Counted from the first letter of the stretch, positions 37,709 through 48,342 are shown. The stretch: 64,000 nt of DNA from RPQJ01 sp963748985 (GCA_963748985.1 CAVVKQ010000024.1:15196-79195), one strand, 5' to 3'. A program made the numbers and translations. Notes: generated from the sequence alone by a model not told the origin.

Positions 37709-38848
37709 TTACTCGCTGAGGCTGGTAAAGAAACGCTTCACGCCGTCAACCCAGGATTCCTCGCGTGGATGATGGTGCTTGCTGTCGGCACGCAACGAAT
37801 CGTCGAACTTCACCAGCAGGTCTTTCTGCTCGCGCGTGAGGTGCACGGGCGTTTCCACGACGACGCGACAGAACAGGTCGCCCGTGGTGCCGCCGCGGAC
37901 GGGCTTGATACCTTTTTCGCGCAGGCGGAAGACGCGACCCGACTGCGTCTCGGCCGGAACCTTGATCGTGACGTCGCCGTCGAGCGTCGGCACGTCGATG
38001 CTGCCGCCGAGGGTCGCCGCCTTGAAACTGATCGGCACTTCGCACGAGAGGTGCGCGCCGTCACGTTCGAAGATCGCGTGATCGCGGACGCGGACTTCGA
38101 CGTAGAGATCGCCCGACGGGCCGCCGTTGCGTCCCGCTTCGCCCTCTCCGCTCAACCGGATCCGGTCGCCCGTATCGACACCCGCCGGGACCTTCACTGC
38201 AAGCGTCTTCTGCCTGCGGGTGCGTCCCTGCCCGCGGCACTTGCCGCAGGGATCGCTCACGACCTGGCCGCGGCCCTGGCAGCGCGGGCACGTCTGCTGC
38301 ACGGTGAAGAATCCCTGCTGCATGCGCACCTGGCCCTGGCCATGGCACGTTTCACAGGTGACGGGTTTCGCGCCCTTGGCCGAGCCCGAACCCTTGCAGT
38401 CTTCGCATTCGCCGAGCGTGGCGAAGTCGAGGTTGACGGTGTCGCCGAACACGGCCTGCTCGAGGTCGAGCTCGAGTTCATAGCGCAGGTCCGCACCACG
38501 GAACACCTGCGAACGTCCACGGCGTCCGCCGCCGAAGATGTCGCCGAAGACGTCGCCGAAAATGTCGCCGAAGGCATCGCGTGGATCAACGCCCGCCCCG
38601 CCCCTGCCGCCGCGCGCAGCGGCATCGACGCCCGCGTGACCGAACTGGTCATAGGCCGCGCGCTTCTGTGCGTCCGAGAGAACCTCGTAGGCCTCCTTGG
38701 CCTCCTTGAACTTCTCTTCGGTCGCCTGATCGTGGTGATTGCGGTCCGGATGCAGCTTCATCGCCAGGCGGCGATAGGCCTTCTTGATCTCGGCCTCCGT
38801 CGCAGACCGAGTCAGTTCCAGGACCTGGTAATAATCGCGCTTCGCCAT
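37709..38848 (-). CDS. dnaJ: Chaperone DnaJ
   Basis: This 379-residue Hsp40 co-chaperone stimulates the DnaK ATPase. It has a J domain with HPD (KLHPDRNH), a Gly-rich linker (GRGGAGVDPRDAFGD), four CxxCxGxG zinc motifs (CEDCKGSG, CETCHGQG, CPRCQGRG, CGKCRGQG), then the substrate-binding domain. Full length, it is separated from dnaK by 129 bp that hold a hairpin. Confidence 0.98.
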   Translation of the reverse strand: MAKRDYYQVLELTRSATEAEIKKAYRRLAMKLHPDRNHHDQATEEKFKEAKEAYEVLSDAQKRAAYDQFGHAGVDAAARGGRGGAGVDPRDAFGDIFGDVFGDIFGGGRRGRSQVFRGADLRYELELDLEQAVFGDTVNLDFATLGECEDCKGSGSAKGAKPVTCETCHGQGQVRMQQGFFTVQQTCPRCQGRGQVVSDPCGKCRGQGRTRRQKTLAVKVPAGVDTGDRIRLSGEGEAGRNGGPSGDLYVEVRVRDHAIFERDGAHLSCEVPISFKAATLGGSIDVPTLDGDVTIKVPAETQSGRVFRLREKGIKPVRGGTTGDLFCRVVVETPVHLTREQKDLLVKFDDSLRADSKHHHPREESWVDGVKRFFTSLSE

Positions 38849-38890
38849 CCGCTTCGGCTCGTCGTCTCGCTGTTGGTTTAACGCAGAAAC

Positions 38891-38915
38891 GCCGCGGGGT
38901 TATGCGCCCCGCGGC
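38891..38915 (-). terminator. GC-rich hairpin after dnaK
   Basis: GCCGCGGGG and CCCCGCGGC form a perfect nine-base-pair stem around seven bases. It lies 63 bases past the dnaK stop and before dnaJ. On the minus strand it is followed by GTTTCTGCGTT, a poor U-tract. It may attenuate rather than fully end transcription, lowering DnaJ relative to DnaK. Confidence 0.5.
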
Positions 38916-38977
38916 GGTCGATTCTCGGCGCGTGCATCATAGCCATGCGCGCGGCTGCGCGCGGGCCGGATTGCGCC

Positions 38978-40921
<1,944 letters not shown>

Positions 40922-40966
40922 GGTGGTGCAAGCTCCGAGGGAAAGCGTGAAATGTCGTTGCCGGCT

Positions 40967-40997
40967 AGTTGGGGGTCGATCGGCCGGGATTCAAGAA
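40967..40997 (-). promoter_or_regulatory. Sigma32 heat-shock promoter of dnaK
   Basis: On the minus strand TTCTTGAA (40997-40990) and CCCCAACT (40974-40967) are separated by 15 bp. This matches the sigma32 pattern CTTGAA, 13-15 bp, CCCCAT. It lies between grpE and dnaK, 46 bp before the dnaK ATG. Confidence 0.75.
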
Positions 40998-41007
40998 CCG
41001 GATACCT

Positions 41008-41550
41008 TTAGTTGGCCGGATCCAGGCTGCGGGCGATCACGACCCGGGCCGGCCGGAGCAGGCGTCCGTTGAGCGTAAAGCCCTTCTGGACGACGGCCAG
41101 GACGCTGCCAACCGGGTGGTCGGCCGTGGGCTGGGCCATGATCGCCTCGTGCAATTCGGGGTTGAAGCTCTGGCCGATGGGGTCCACGACGGCGATGCCC
41201 GCCTTGTCGAACGCCTTGTCGATCATCCTCAGCGTAGCCTGCGAGCCCTCGACGAACTTGGCGGCTTCCGGGGCCTCGCCGGCCGCCGCAAGCCCGAGTT
41301 CGAGGGTATCGCGGACCTCGATCATGTCGGCGGCAAAGCGCTCGACCGCGAACCGGTGAGCCGACTCCACGTCGCGCTGCGCCCGCTTGCGGACATTTTC
41401 CATCTCGGCCAGGGCCCTGAGCTGGGCCTCGCGGGCCTCCTGCAACTGCGCCTGGGCTGCAGCCAGTTCGGCATCGGTCGAGGCAGCCGTGTCTGGGGTT
41501 TCCTGCCCTGGGACCTGGGCCGTCGGATCGTATTCGGGGTTCGAACTCAT
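41008..41550 (-). CDS. grpE: Nucleotide exchange factor GrpE
   Basis: This 180-residue DnaK nucleotide exchange factor has an N-terminal disordered and coiled-coil region (AELAAAQAQLQEAREAQLRA), then a conserved head (RFAADMIEVRDTLELGL, FNPELHEAIMAQP). The ATG at 41550 has AGGCAGG ahead of it and is preferred to a TTG five codons upstream. It lies 83 bp after hrcA. Confidence 0.96.
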   Translation of the reverse strand: MSSNPEYDPTAQVPGQETPDTAASTDAELAAAQAQLQEAREAQLRALAEMENVRKRAQRDVESAHRFAVERFAADMIEVRDTLELGLAAAGEAPEAAKFVEGSQATLRMIDKAFDKAGIAVVDPIGQSFNPELHEAIMAQPTADHPVGSVLAVVQKGFTLNGRLLRPARVVIARSLDPAN

Positions 41551-41633
41551 TTGACCTGCCTGCAAGCAATGGGCGCCGGCCCGCGGGACCCGGAAAAGTC
41601 CCCGCGCACGGCTACTGGCCCGCTAGATCGGGC

Positions 41634-42701
41634 CTAGCGGCGGGAATTCAAGGCGGAGCCCAGTAATCGGGCGGTGACGTCGACGATGGGAATGACCCGG
41701 TCGTAGGCCATGCGGGTCGGGCCGATGACGCCCAGGACCCCGACGGTCTCGTTGTCGAGCGTGTAAGGGGCCGTGACCAGGCTGCAATTGTCGAGAATCT
41801 GGTACCCCGATTCCTGGCCAATGAAGATCTGGACACCCTCGGCACCCAGGCTCTGGTCGAGCAGGTGCAGGATGTCGCGCTTCGACGTGAAGGCATCGAA
41901 CAGGCGGCGCAGCTGTTCGACGTTCGAGAGTTCGGCGAACTCCATCAGGTTGGTCTCGCCCGCGATCACGTATTCGGGCCCGCCCTGGTGATTGCTCTCG
42001 CCCACTGCCTGCTGCGCCACGCTGATCGCATCGCGCATCAGCTGGTTCAGCGTTTCCCCGGCCTGCGTCAGCTCGCCGACGATGTCCAGGCGGATCTGGG
42101 TGAGTTCCTTGCCGCCGAACTGCTGGTTGAGGAAGTTCGCGGCGCGACGCAGTTCTTCGGCCGAGTAATAGCGCTCGAGGTGGACGATGCGGTTCTGCAC
42201 GTCACGGCCGTTGATCACCATCACCGCGAGCACGCGGCTCTCGGAAAGCGGCAGGAACTCGATCTGGCTCAGCGACTGGTGGGGCTGGCGCGGGATCGTC
42301 ACGACGCCAGCCAGGTGCGTCAGCGAGGACAGCATCTGCGAGGCGACGGCAACGAGCGCCTTGGGATCGCGATCTGCTTCCTGATCGAGCCGCTGGTTCA
42401 ATTCGTTCAGCATCTGCGCGTCGTCGGGGCGCTGCCGTTGTCGCAACAGCGTGTCGACGAAGAAGCGGTAACCCTTGTCGGTGGGGACGCGACCGGCCGA
42501 GGTGTGCGGCGACGTGACGAAACCGTATTCCTCGAGATCCGCCATGACGTTGCGGACCGTGGCGGCGCTGAGATTGAGTCCTGAATCACGGGAGAGGTTG
42601 CGTGATCCGACGGGCTGTCCTTCGCGGATGTAGCTCTCGACCAGCACCCGCAGCAGGTGCTGGGCGCGTTCGGTCAGCGGATCATCGGGAATCTCGTTCA
42701 T
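41634..42701 (-). CDS. hrcA: Heat-inducible transcription repressor HrcA
   Basis: This 355-residue repressor normally binds the CIRCE operator of chaperone operons and is tuned by GroEL. It has an N-terminal winged helix (SRDSGLNLSAATVRNVMADL) with GYVTSPHTSAGR-type sequence (GFVTSPHTSAGRVPTDKGYR) and a GAF-like C-terminal domain. The ATG at 42701 is chosen over a GTG two codons upstream. A possible promoter TTGACT-18 bp-TAGTTT lies upstream. No CIRCE (TTAGCACTC dyad) was found in the window. Confidence 0.96.
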   Translation of the reverse strand: MNEIPDDPLTERAQHLLRVLVESYIREGQPVGSRNLSRDSGLNLSAATVRNVMADLEEYGFVTSPHTSAGRVPTDKGYRFFVDTLLRQRQRPDDAQMLNELNQRLDQEADRDPKALVAVASQMLSSLTHLAGVVTIPRQPHQSLSQIEFLPLSESRVLAVMVINGRDVQNRIVHLERYYSAEELRRAANFLNQQFGGKELTQIRLDIVGELTQAGETLNQLMRDAISVAQQAVGESNHQGGPEYVIAGETNLMEFAELSNVEQLRRLFDAFTSKRDILHLLDQSLGAEGVQIFIGQESGYQILDNCSLVTAPYTLDNETVGVLGVIGPTRMAYDRVIPIVDVTARLLGSALNSRR

Positions 42702-42819
42702 GGCCACAGCAAACTAGCGTGTGCTTTTCCGGCAAGTCAAGCAACGCATTTACGCATTGAAGTCCATGGAATCGCGCTGGCCCGTGCGCTCGGCCCCATG
42801 CTAAAAGGCAGGCCATCCT

Positions 42820-43728
42820 ATGGACACACGCCCCCCCGGCCGAACCTGTGTCGCCCTCGCTGGCCGTGCGGCCGATCCGCGCGTGGGCGAAGCCATGCGC
42901 ACGCTTGCGCATCACCTGCTCGGCAAAGGCCACACCGTGCGCGTAATCGCGGACGAAGCGCTGGCACTGGAAGGTGCGGGCGTCCACACCGTGCTCGAGT
43001 CCGATCTCGCGCTCGACGCCGACCTGATCGTCGCGGTGGGCGGCGACGGCACCATGCTGCATGCCGCCCGCATGGCCGCCATGGCCGACGTTCCCGTGCT
43101 CGGCATCAACCGCGGCAGGCTCGGTTTCCTGGCCGACGTCGGACCCGAGCAGATGGTCCATAGCCTCGACGATGCGCTCGGCGGCCGCTGCCAGGCCGAG
43201 CGGCGCATGCTGCTCGCGGCGCAGATCCTGGCGGACGGCAGGCCCATTGACGCGCTCGCCCTGAACGACGTCGTCGTCGCCAAGCGCGAAACCGGACGCA
43301 TGGTCGACGTGCGCACGTGGGTCAACGGTGCCTACGTGAATACGCACGTGGGCGACGGCTTCATCATCGCCACGCCCACGGGCTCGACTGCCTACGCGTT
43401 GTCGTGTGGCGGTCCGATCCTGCATCCCAGCCTCGACGCTGTCGTCCTCGTTCCGGTGTGCCCACACACGCTGTCAGACCGCCCGATCGTCGTGCCGGCT
43501 GGCAGCGTCGTCGAAATCGAACTGGCCGACCGCTTCGAATCGCGCGCCCAGGTCGTCTGCGACGGCATCGTGCTCTGCGATCTCGACCCGGGCGTGCGCC
43601 TGCGGATCGAGCGCGCCAGGGTCAGCGCCACGCTGCTGCATCCGCCGGGACACGACTATTACCGGATCCTGCGCTCCAAGCTGCACTGGGGCCGCGGCAC
43701 GCGTGAGGGCCAGCCGCCCGGCGCTTGA
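42820..43728 (+). CDS. nadK: NAD kinase
   Basis: This 302-residue enzyme phosphorylates NAD to NADP. The catalytic GGDGTMLHAARMAA and NDVVVAKRETGRM, and the nucleotide-binding TPTGSTAYALSCGGPIL, are intact. It is divergent from hrcA across 118 bp and directly followed by recN (17 bp to the chosen recN ATG). Confidence 0.97.
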   Translation: MDTRPPGRTCVALAGRAADPRVGEAMRTLAHHLLGKGHTVRVIADEALALEGAGVHTVLESDLALDADLIVAVGGDGTMLHAARMAAMADVPVLGINRGRLGFLADVGPEQMVHSLDDALGGRCQAERRMLLAAQILADGRPIDALALNDVVVAKRETGRMVDVRTWVNGAYVNTHVGDGFIIATPTGSTAYALSCGGPILHPSLDAVVLVPVCPHTLSDRPIVVPAGSVVEIELADRFESRAQVVCDGIVLCDLDPGVRLRIERARVSATLLHPPGHDYYRILRSKLHWGRGTREGQPPGA

Positions 43729-43745
43729 AGCGCGGGTTCATTCGA

Positions 43746-45518
43746 ATGCTGACGCACCTGCAGATCCGGGATTTCGCCATCGTCGAGGCCGTCGAACTGG
43801 AATTCGGCCGCGGCTTCACCGTGCTTACGGGCGAAACCGGCGCGGGCAAGTCGATCCTGATTGATGCGCTGCTGCTGGCCGTCGGCGGGCGCGCGGACAG
43901 CGGATCGGTGCGGCACGGCGCAGAGCGTGCCGAAGTCAGCGCGACGTTCGCACTGGCCGGCAACACGGCAGCGCTGGCCTGGCTCGATCAGCAGTCGATC
44001 GCACACGAAGGCGAATGCCAGTTGCGACGGGTCGTCGGCGCCGATGGCCGCGGCCGCGCGTACCTGAACGGACTCACCGTGCCACTGCAATCGTTGCGGG
44101 CCCTCGGCGAACTGCTGGTCGACGTGCACGGGCAACTCGAGTTTCAATCGCTGTCGCGACGCGGTTACCAGCGTGAAACGCTGGACGGCAGCGGCCAGCT
44201 CACCGTGCGCAACGCAGCCGTGCGCACCGCACATGCTGCCTGGCAGGCACTCGACGACCAGCGCGCCTCTTTCGAACAGCTTGCGCGCGAACGCGAATCG
44301 CGGCTCGACCTGCTGCGACATTTCGTCACCGAACTGCAGGCGCTCGATCCCAGGCCCGGTGAAGCCGAAGCAGTGACCGACGAGCGCAAGCGGATTTCGA
44401 GCCTCGGCCGCCTGGCCGAAGGAACTGCACAGGTCGAGGCCCTGCTCGCCGGCGACGACGGTGGCGTCACGTCTGCACTCGCGCGCTCGCAAGGCGTCCT
44501 GCGACAGCTGGCCGGCCTCGATGCGGCGCTCGAGCCCATGGCGGCGCAGCTCGAGGAAGCGACGATCGCCGCGCGCGAAGCCCTCTCGAGCCTGCGCCGT
44601 TACACCGATGCGCTCGATGCCGATCCTGCGCGCCAGGAATGGATCGAAGCACGGCTGGCGGCGCTCGAAGCCGTTGCCCGCAAGCACCGCGTCGAGACAC
44701 TTGAGTTGCCAGCCTTGCGCGACGCGCTCGCTGCCGAGCTCGCCGGACTCGAGGCGGGCGCCGTAAGTGAATCGGAATTGCAGCAACGACTCGCGGCGGC
44801 TCGCGAGAGTTACGTGGCTGCGGCGAGACTCCTCACCCAGGGGCGGCAGCAGGCGGCAACCGTGCTGGACCGCAAGGTCACTGGCTTCATGCAGGCTCTG
44901 GGCATGCCCGGCGGCGTCTTCGCCACGCGTGTCGAGCCGCAGGATCCACCGGTGTTCTCGGCGCACGGCAACGACGAGATCGAGTTCCTCGTCAGCGCCA
45001 ACCCGGGACAGCCCCCGCGTCCCCTGGCCAGGGTCGCCTCGGGTGGCGAACTCTCGCGCATCAGCCTGGCGCTGCAGGTCGCAGCCGTCGAGGCCGCCCA
45101 CCTCCCCTGCCTGGTCTTCGACGAAGTCGATGCCGGGGTGGGTGGCGCCGTGGCCGAGATGGTCGGACGGCAATTGCACGATCTCTCCGCCAGGGGCCAG
45201 GTGCTGTGCGTGACGCACCTGCCCCAGGTCGCATCGCAGTCGGATCACCAGATGCGCGTTTCCAAGCACGTCCGGGACGGCAAGACACGCACTCGGATCG
45301 AAGTCCTGGATGAGGCGGCGCGGATCGAAGAGCTGGCCCGCATGCTGGGTGGCACGACCATCACGGACCGCACGCGCGAGCACGCGCGTGAAATGCTGGC
45401 CTCGGCACGCCAGGCAGGCGCCCCGCCGCAGGCCGATGCACCGCTCGAGGCCCGGCGCGCTAAGGGCGTTTCGGGCGGTAAGGGCAAGCCTCGCGCACGC
45501 AGTGGCCGTGCAGGGTGA
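43746..45518 (+). CDS. recN: DNA repair protein RecN
   Basis: This 590-residue SMC-like ATPase acts in double-strand break repair. Walker A GETGAGKS is at residues 29-36, the ABC signature is ASGGELSRISLALQV, and Walker B is PCLVFDEVDAGVGG, with coiled coils between. The ATG at 43746 gives MLTHLQIRDFAIVEAVELEF, the standard start. Its last 59 bp overlap the 3' end of the convergent fur gene; the C-terminal tail is basic and low-complexity (GGKGKPRARSGRAG). Confidence 0.96.
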   Translation: MLTHLQIRDFAIVEAVELEFGRGFTVLTGETGAGKSILIDALLLAVGGRADSGSVRHGAERAEVSATFALAGNTAALAWLDQQSIAHEGECQLRRVVGADGRGRAYLNGLTVPLQSLRALGELLVDVHGQLEFQSLSRRGYQRETLDGSGQLTVRNAAVRTAHAAWQALDDQRASFEQLARERESRLDLLRHFVTELQALDPRPGEAEAVTDERKRISSLGRLAEGTAQVEALLAGDDGGVTSALARSQGVLRQLAGLDAALEPMAAQLEEATIAAREALSSLRRYTDALDADPARQEWIEARLAALEAVARKHRVETLELPALRDALAAELAGLEAGAVSESELQQRLAAARESYVAAARLLTQGRQQAATVLDRKVTGFMQALGMPGGVFATRVEPQDPPVFSAHGNDEIEFLVSANPGQPPRPLARVASGGELSRISLALQVAAVEAAHLPCLVFDEVDAGVGGAVAEMVGRQLHDLSARGQVLCVTHLPQVASQSDHQMRVSKHVRDGKTRTRIEVLDEAARIEELARMLGGTTITDRTREHAREMLASARQAGAPPQADAPLEARRAKGVSGGKGKPRARSGRAG

Positions 45519-45891
45519 GTGAGTGATCGGTGATCTCGAAACCGAGGCGCGAGGCGATCTGCCGCTGCCGCTCCTCGATATCCTCGTCTGAGAACTCTTC
45601 GACGTGACCGCAGTCTATGCACACGATGTGATCGTGGTGCGTGCCCTCGTTGAGTTCGAACACCGCCGTGCCGCCCTCGAAATGATGGCGCGTCACCAGG
45701 CCCGCGGACTCGAATTGAGTCAGCACCCGGTAGACCGTGGCGAGGCCGATGTCCTCGTTGAGTTCGAGCAGGCGCCGGTAGACGTCTTCCGCGCTCATGT
45801 GACGCACGGTCGCACTCGCGAGGATCTCGAGAATCTTCAGGCGCGGCGCGGTGATCTTCAGGCCAGCGCGACGCAGAGGCGAAGGTTCCAC
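45460..45891 (-). CDS. fur: Ferric uptake regulator Fur
   Basis: This 143-residue iron-dependent repressor has a winged helix (AGLKITAPRLKILEILAS, DIGLATVYRVLTQFESAGLV), the metal-binding HHDHIVCIDCGHVEEF and a second cysteine pair (CVREAC). The GTG at 45891, preceded by GAGGAA at about eight bases, gives VEPSPLRRAGLK, the normal Fur beginning; upstream in-frame codons are non-homologous. It is divergent from bamE, as usual, and its 3' end overlaps recN. Confidence 0.95.
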   Translation of the reverse strand: MEPSPLRRAGLKITAPRLKILEILASATVRHMSAEDVYRRLLELNEDIGLATVYRVLTQFESAGLVTRHHFEGGTAVFELNEGTHHDHIVCIDCGHVEEFSDEDIEERQRQIASRLGFEITDHSLTLHGHCVREACPYRPKRP

Positions 45892-46001
45892 GGATTTGTT
45901 CCTCGCGGGTCGGGTGCTGCGCCGAAGCGCGGTTGGGTTATGATCGCGCCGCATTATCTCCGGGCCGGCCCGGTAACTCCAGAAAGCAGAAGCCATTACG
46001 C

Positions 46002-46475
46002 ATGACCGAGATTTCCCGAGCCGCCCTTGCCCTGATCCTGGTCCTTGGCGTCCTGCTCGGTTCGGCCGGATGTGTCTACCGGCCGACCATCCAGCAGGGC
46101 AACCTGCTGAAGTCGGAAGACGTCGACCAGGTCACGGTGGGCATGACCCGCAGCCAGGTGCGCTACCTGCTCGGCACCCCGATGGTGGCCGATCCGTTCA
46201 ACCCGCAGCGCTGGGACTACATCTACACCCTCCAGCGCGGACGCGAAAGGCATCGGGATCGCGCGCACTACATCGTGCACTTCGAAGGCGACAAGGTCAG
46301 CCGCACCGAGAAGCCCGGCCGGCCCGTACTGCCGCAGGGCAACGAACAGCCGCAAGAGACGCCAGTCGCCGGTCAGACCCCGACCCCGCCCGAAACCCCC
46401 GCCCCGGCATCGCCACCCATTGCTGCGGTCGAAGAGGCCCCGCCTGCACCCAAGCCGGACGGCACCACCGACTGA
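46002..46475 (+). CDS. bamE: Outer membrane assembly lipoprotein BamE
   Basis: This 157-residue lipoprotein of the BAM complex inserts outer-membrane proteins. It has a signal peptide with lipobox ending SAGC (lipidated Cys about residue 24), then YRPTIQQGNLLKSEDVDQV and VGMTRSQVRYLLGTPMVADP, the SmpA/OmlA core. About 55 residues of Pro/Ala/Thr-rich tail are extra relative to E. coli BamE. It is divergent from fur. Confidence 0.95.
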   Translation: MTEISRAALALILVLGVLLGSAGCVYRPTIQQGNLLKSEDVDQVTVGMTRSQVRYLLGTPMVADPFNPQRWDYIYTLQRGRERHRDRAHYIVHFEGDKVSRTEKPGRPVLPQGNEQPQETPVAGQTPTPPETPAPASPPIAAVEEAPPAPKPDGTTD

Positions 46476-46512
46476 TCCCGGACTCTGGCGCCCCGCTACC
46501 CCCCTCGTTCTT

Positions 46513-46821
46513 TCAGCGTTTTCGACCTTGACGCACCGTGTGCGCGGCCCGCTCGCGCCGTTGCACGCGTGGATCGACCTGTAGCGGTCGATAGATTTCG
46601 ACTCGGTCCCGTTCACGCAGTGGACGGTCCGGCGCGCAAACCGTCCCGTAGATTCCGAGGACCAGCGGCCGGTCGCGCAGGGCGGGAAATTCTTCCAGCA
46701 GACCCGAACGCTCCACGGCCTCCTGCGCCGAAAGCCCCGACTCCGGCAGCGCCAGTGTCACGACCCTTTGCCGGTCGGGCAACGCATAGACAACTTCGAC
46801 CCGCGCCGTGCCCTCGCCCAC
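46513..46821 (-). CDS. rnfH: RnfH-family protein
   Basis: This 102-residue ubiquitin-fold protein of the UPF0125/RnfH family has RVEVVYALPDRQRVVTLALP, LGIYGTVCAPDRPLRERDRV and VEIYRPLQVDPRVQRRERA. Its function is not firmly known; it accompanies ratA in most gammaproteobacteria. The GTG start lies two bases after the ratA stop. Confidence 0.9.
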   Translation of the reverse strand: MGEGTARVEVVYALPDRQRVVTLALPESGLSAQEAVERSGLLEEFPALRDRPLVLGIYGTVCAPDRPLRERDRVEIYRPLQVDPRVQRRERAAHTVRQGRKR

Positions 46822-46823
46822 GG

Positions 46824-47270
46824 CTACGATGCCGCGCCGTGAACTTGCCTGGCGCGCGCCACGAATGCATCGATCAGTTCACCGACACTCTGCTCGAACG
46901 CCCGGCCGAACAGCATCGACGCCACGGGGTTCGCGAACTCGAACTTCATGTCCAGCACGATCTTCGTGCCGGCCGTGCCGATTGCCGCGAACGTCCACAG
47001 GCCGTCCAGCCGCTTGAACGGGCCGTTCACGAGCTCGAGCGACATCCAGTCCGGCCGTTGCATGACGTTGCGCGTGGTGAAGCTCTGGCGGATGCCCGCA
47101 CGCTCCATGATCAGGCTGGCCTGCAGGTCGCGCTCGGTCTTTTCATGCACCTCCGCGCCCGCCACCCACGGCAGGAATTCGCGATAACGCTCGACGTCGA
47201 CCACCAGGTCGAACATCTGCTCGGGCGTGAAGGTGACGAGCGCGGTGCGCTTGATTTCGCGGGTGGCCAT
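46824..47270 (-). CDS. ratA: RatA / COQ10-like START-domain protein
   Basis: This 148-residue SRPBCC/START-fold protein is of the RatA/PasT and Coq10 type. It contains RTALVTFTPEQMFDLVVDVE, YREFLPWVAGAEV and FEFANPVASMLFGRAFEQSV. The family has been linked to ubiquinone binding and, in E. coli, to 70S ribosome association. Divergent from smpB, in the usual smpB/ratA-rnfH arrangement. Confidence 0.92.
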   Translation of the reverse strand: MATREIKRTALVTFTPEQMFDLVVDVERYREFLPWVAGAEVHEKTERDLQASLIMERAGIRQSFTTRNVMQRPDWMSLELVNGPFKRLDGLWTFAAIGTAGTKIVLDMKFEFANPVASMLFGRAFEQSVGELIDAFVARARQVHGAAS

Positions 47271-47344
47271 GGTCGATTTCGGTCCGGGCGCGCGCAGTGT
47301 AAGCGCGGCAGATAGAATGCGCGACCGACCTCGACGTTCACGCC

Positions 47345-47842
47345 ATGACCACCCCGCGCAAGGACAAGGACCGCAAGTCCGACGAGAACCCCACGATCGC
47401 GCAGAACAAGCGCGCGCGGTACGAGTATTTCATCGAGGAAAAGCTCGAGGCCGGACTCGCGCTGCAGGGCTGGGAAGTCAAGAGCCTGCGTGCCGGCAAG
47501 GCGCAGATCACCGAAGGCTACGTGATCATCAAGGACGGCGAGGCTTTCCTGATCGGCGCGCACATCACGCCGCTGCGTACCGTCTCGACGCACATCGTGG
47601 CGGACCCGACGCGCACCCGAAAACTGCTGCTGAATCGCAGGGAACTGGACAGCCTGGTCGGTGCGGTCGAGCGCAAGGGCCACACCATCGTGCCGCTGGA
47701 ACTCTACTGGAGCCAGGGCAAGGTGAAGCTCGAAATCGGCGTGGCGAAGGGCAAGCAGGCGCACGACAAGCGCGACACCGAGAAGGACCGCGACTGGCAG
47801 CGGGAGAAGTCGCGCCTCCTGCGGAAAGGGGATAGGGGATAG
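47345..47842 (+). CDS. smpB: SsrA-binding protein SmpB
   Basis: This 165-residue tmRNA partner is required for trans-translation. It contains NKRARYEYFIEEKLEAGLAL, GWEVKSLRAGKAQITEGYV and LLLNRRELDSL. The C-terminal helix is KRDTEKDRDWQREKSRLLRK. The last residues GDRG and the TAG stop are encoded by the start of a heptad array (47827 on), so the repeat supplies the gene's terminus. ssrA follows 140 bp downstream. Confidence 0.96.
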   Translation: MTTPRKDKDRKSDENPTIAQNKRARYEYFIEEKLEAGLALQGWEVKSLRAGKAQITEGYVIIKDGEAFLIGAHITPLRTVSTHIVADPTRTRKLLLNRRELDSLVGAVERKGHTIVPLELYWSQGKVKLEIGVAKGKQAHDKRDTEKDRDWQREKSRLLRKGDRG

Positions 47843-47942
47843 GGGATAGGGGTTGGGGGTTAGTCGGAGGTTCATCCGTACCCGATGTCGCAGCTGCACC
47901 TCCGACTATCCCCTATCCCCTATCCCCTATCCCCTATCCCCT
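47826..47942. repeat. Paired heptad arrays bracketing smpB-ssrA spacer
   Basis: The left block, from 47827, reads GGGGATA three times, then GGGGTTG and GGGGGTTAGTCGGAGG. A 28-bp unique core follows. The right block CCTCCGACTATCCCC continues with four more TATCCCC-type units to 47941. The two blocks are near-perfect inverted repeats and share the CCTCCGACT boundary motif. The right block ends where the ssrA -35 box begins. Confidence 0.92.
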
Positions 47943-47969
47943 TGCGTTCCTGCGCATTGGCCCTACACT
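47942..47969 (+). promoter_or_regulatory. Promoter of ssrA
   Basis: TTGCGT (47942-47947) and TACACT (47964-47969) are separated by 16 bp. The mature tmRNA 5' end lies 12 bases downstream. The -35 box abuts the end of the heptad array. Confidence 0.7.
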
Positions 47970-47981
47970 GAGGGTGTTCAC

Positions 47982-48336
47982 GGGGGCGACCGGTTTCGAC
48001 GTGGGTCGCGAAACTCCATGTGCATGCCGAGGTGCAAGATACCTCGTTAAACCACTTGCAAACTATTAGTTGCCAACGACGACAACTACGCTCTAGCGGC
48101 TTAATCCCGCTTAACCCCCGACTGGCGTGTGCTTGTGCATCCAGACCCGGGGGACGCGCTCACAAGCTCGCGTGTCCAGTGTGCTGAGGGCTGGCTCGCT
48201 AAAACGTTCCTGAGCTGGTCGGTCATCTTCCCTGCCGCTTGGGTAGTGAACGACGAGAATCAAAAAGACGGCTAAGCATGTAGGTCCTGGAATGTAGGGC
48301 TTGCGGACGCGGGTTCGATTCCCGCCGCCTCCACCA
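47982..48336 (+). ncRNA. ssrA: Transfer-messenger RNA (tmRNA)
   Basis: This 355-nt RNA rescues stalled ribosomes. The 5' GGGGGCG pairs with 3' CGCCTCC before ACCA to form the tRNA-like acceptor. Near the 3' end GGTTCGATTCCC forms the T arm. The tag frame at 48072-48104 encodes ANDDNYALAA followed by TAA. That differs from the E. coli tag (ANDENYALAA) by Glu to Asp. The gene lies just downstream of smpB. Confidence 0.97.
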
Positions 48337-48342
48337 GCAAGC

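Noticed and set aside
41582..41640. GC-rich palindromes between hrcA and grpE as CIRCE or a terminator
   Set aside because: Neither matches the CIRCE sequence TTAGCACTC-9-GAGTGCTAA, and no T-run follows.
42790..42806. Possible sigma32 -10 element (CCCCATGCT) before nadK
   Set aside because: The only CTTGAA-like sequence is about 32 bp away, well beyond the 13-15 bp spacing required.
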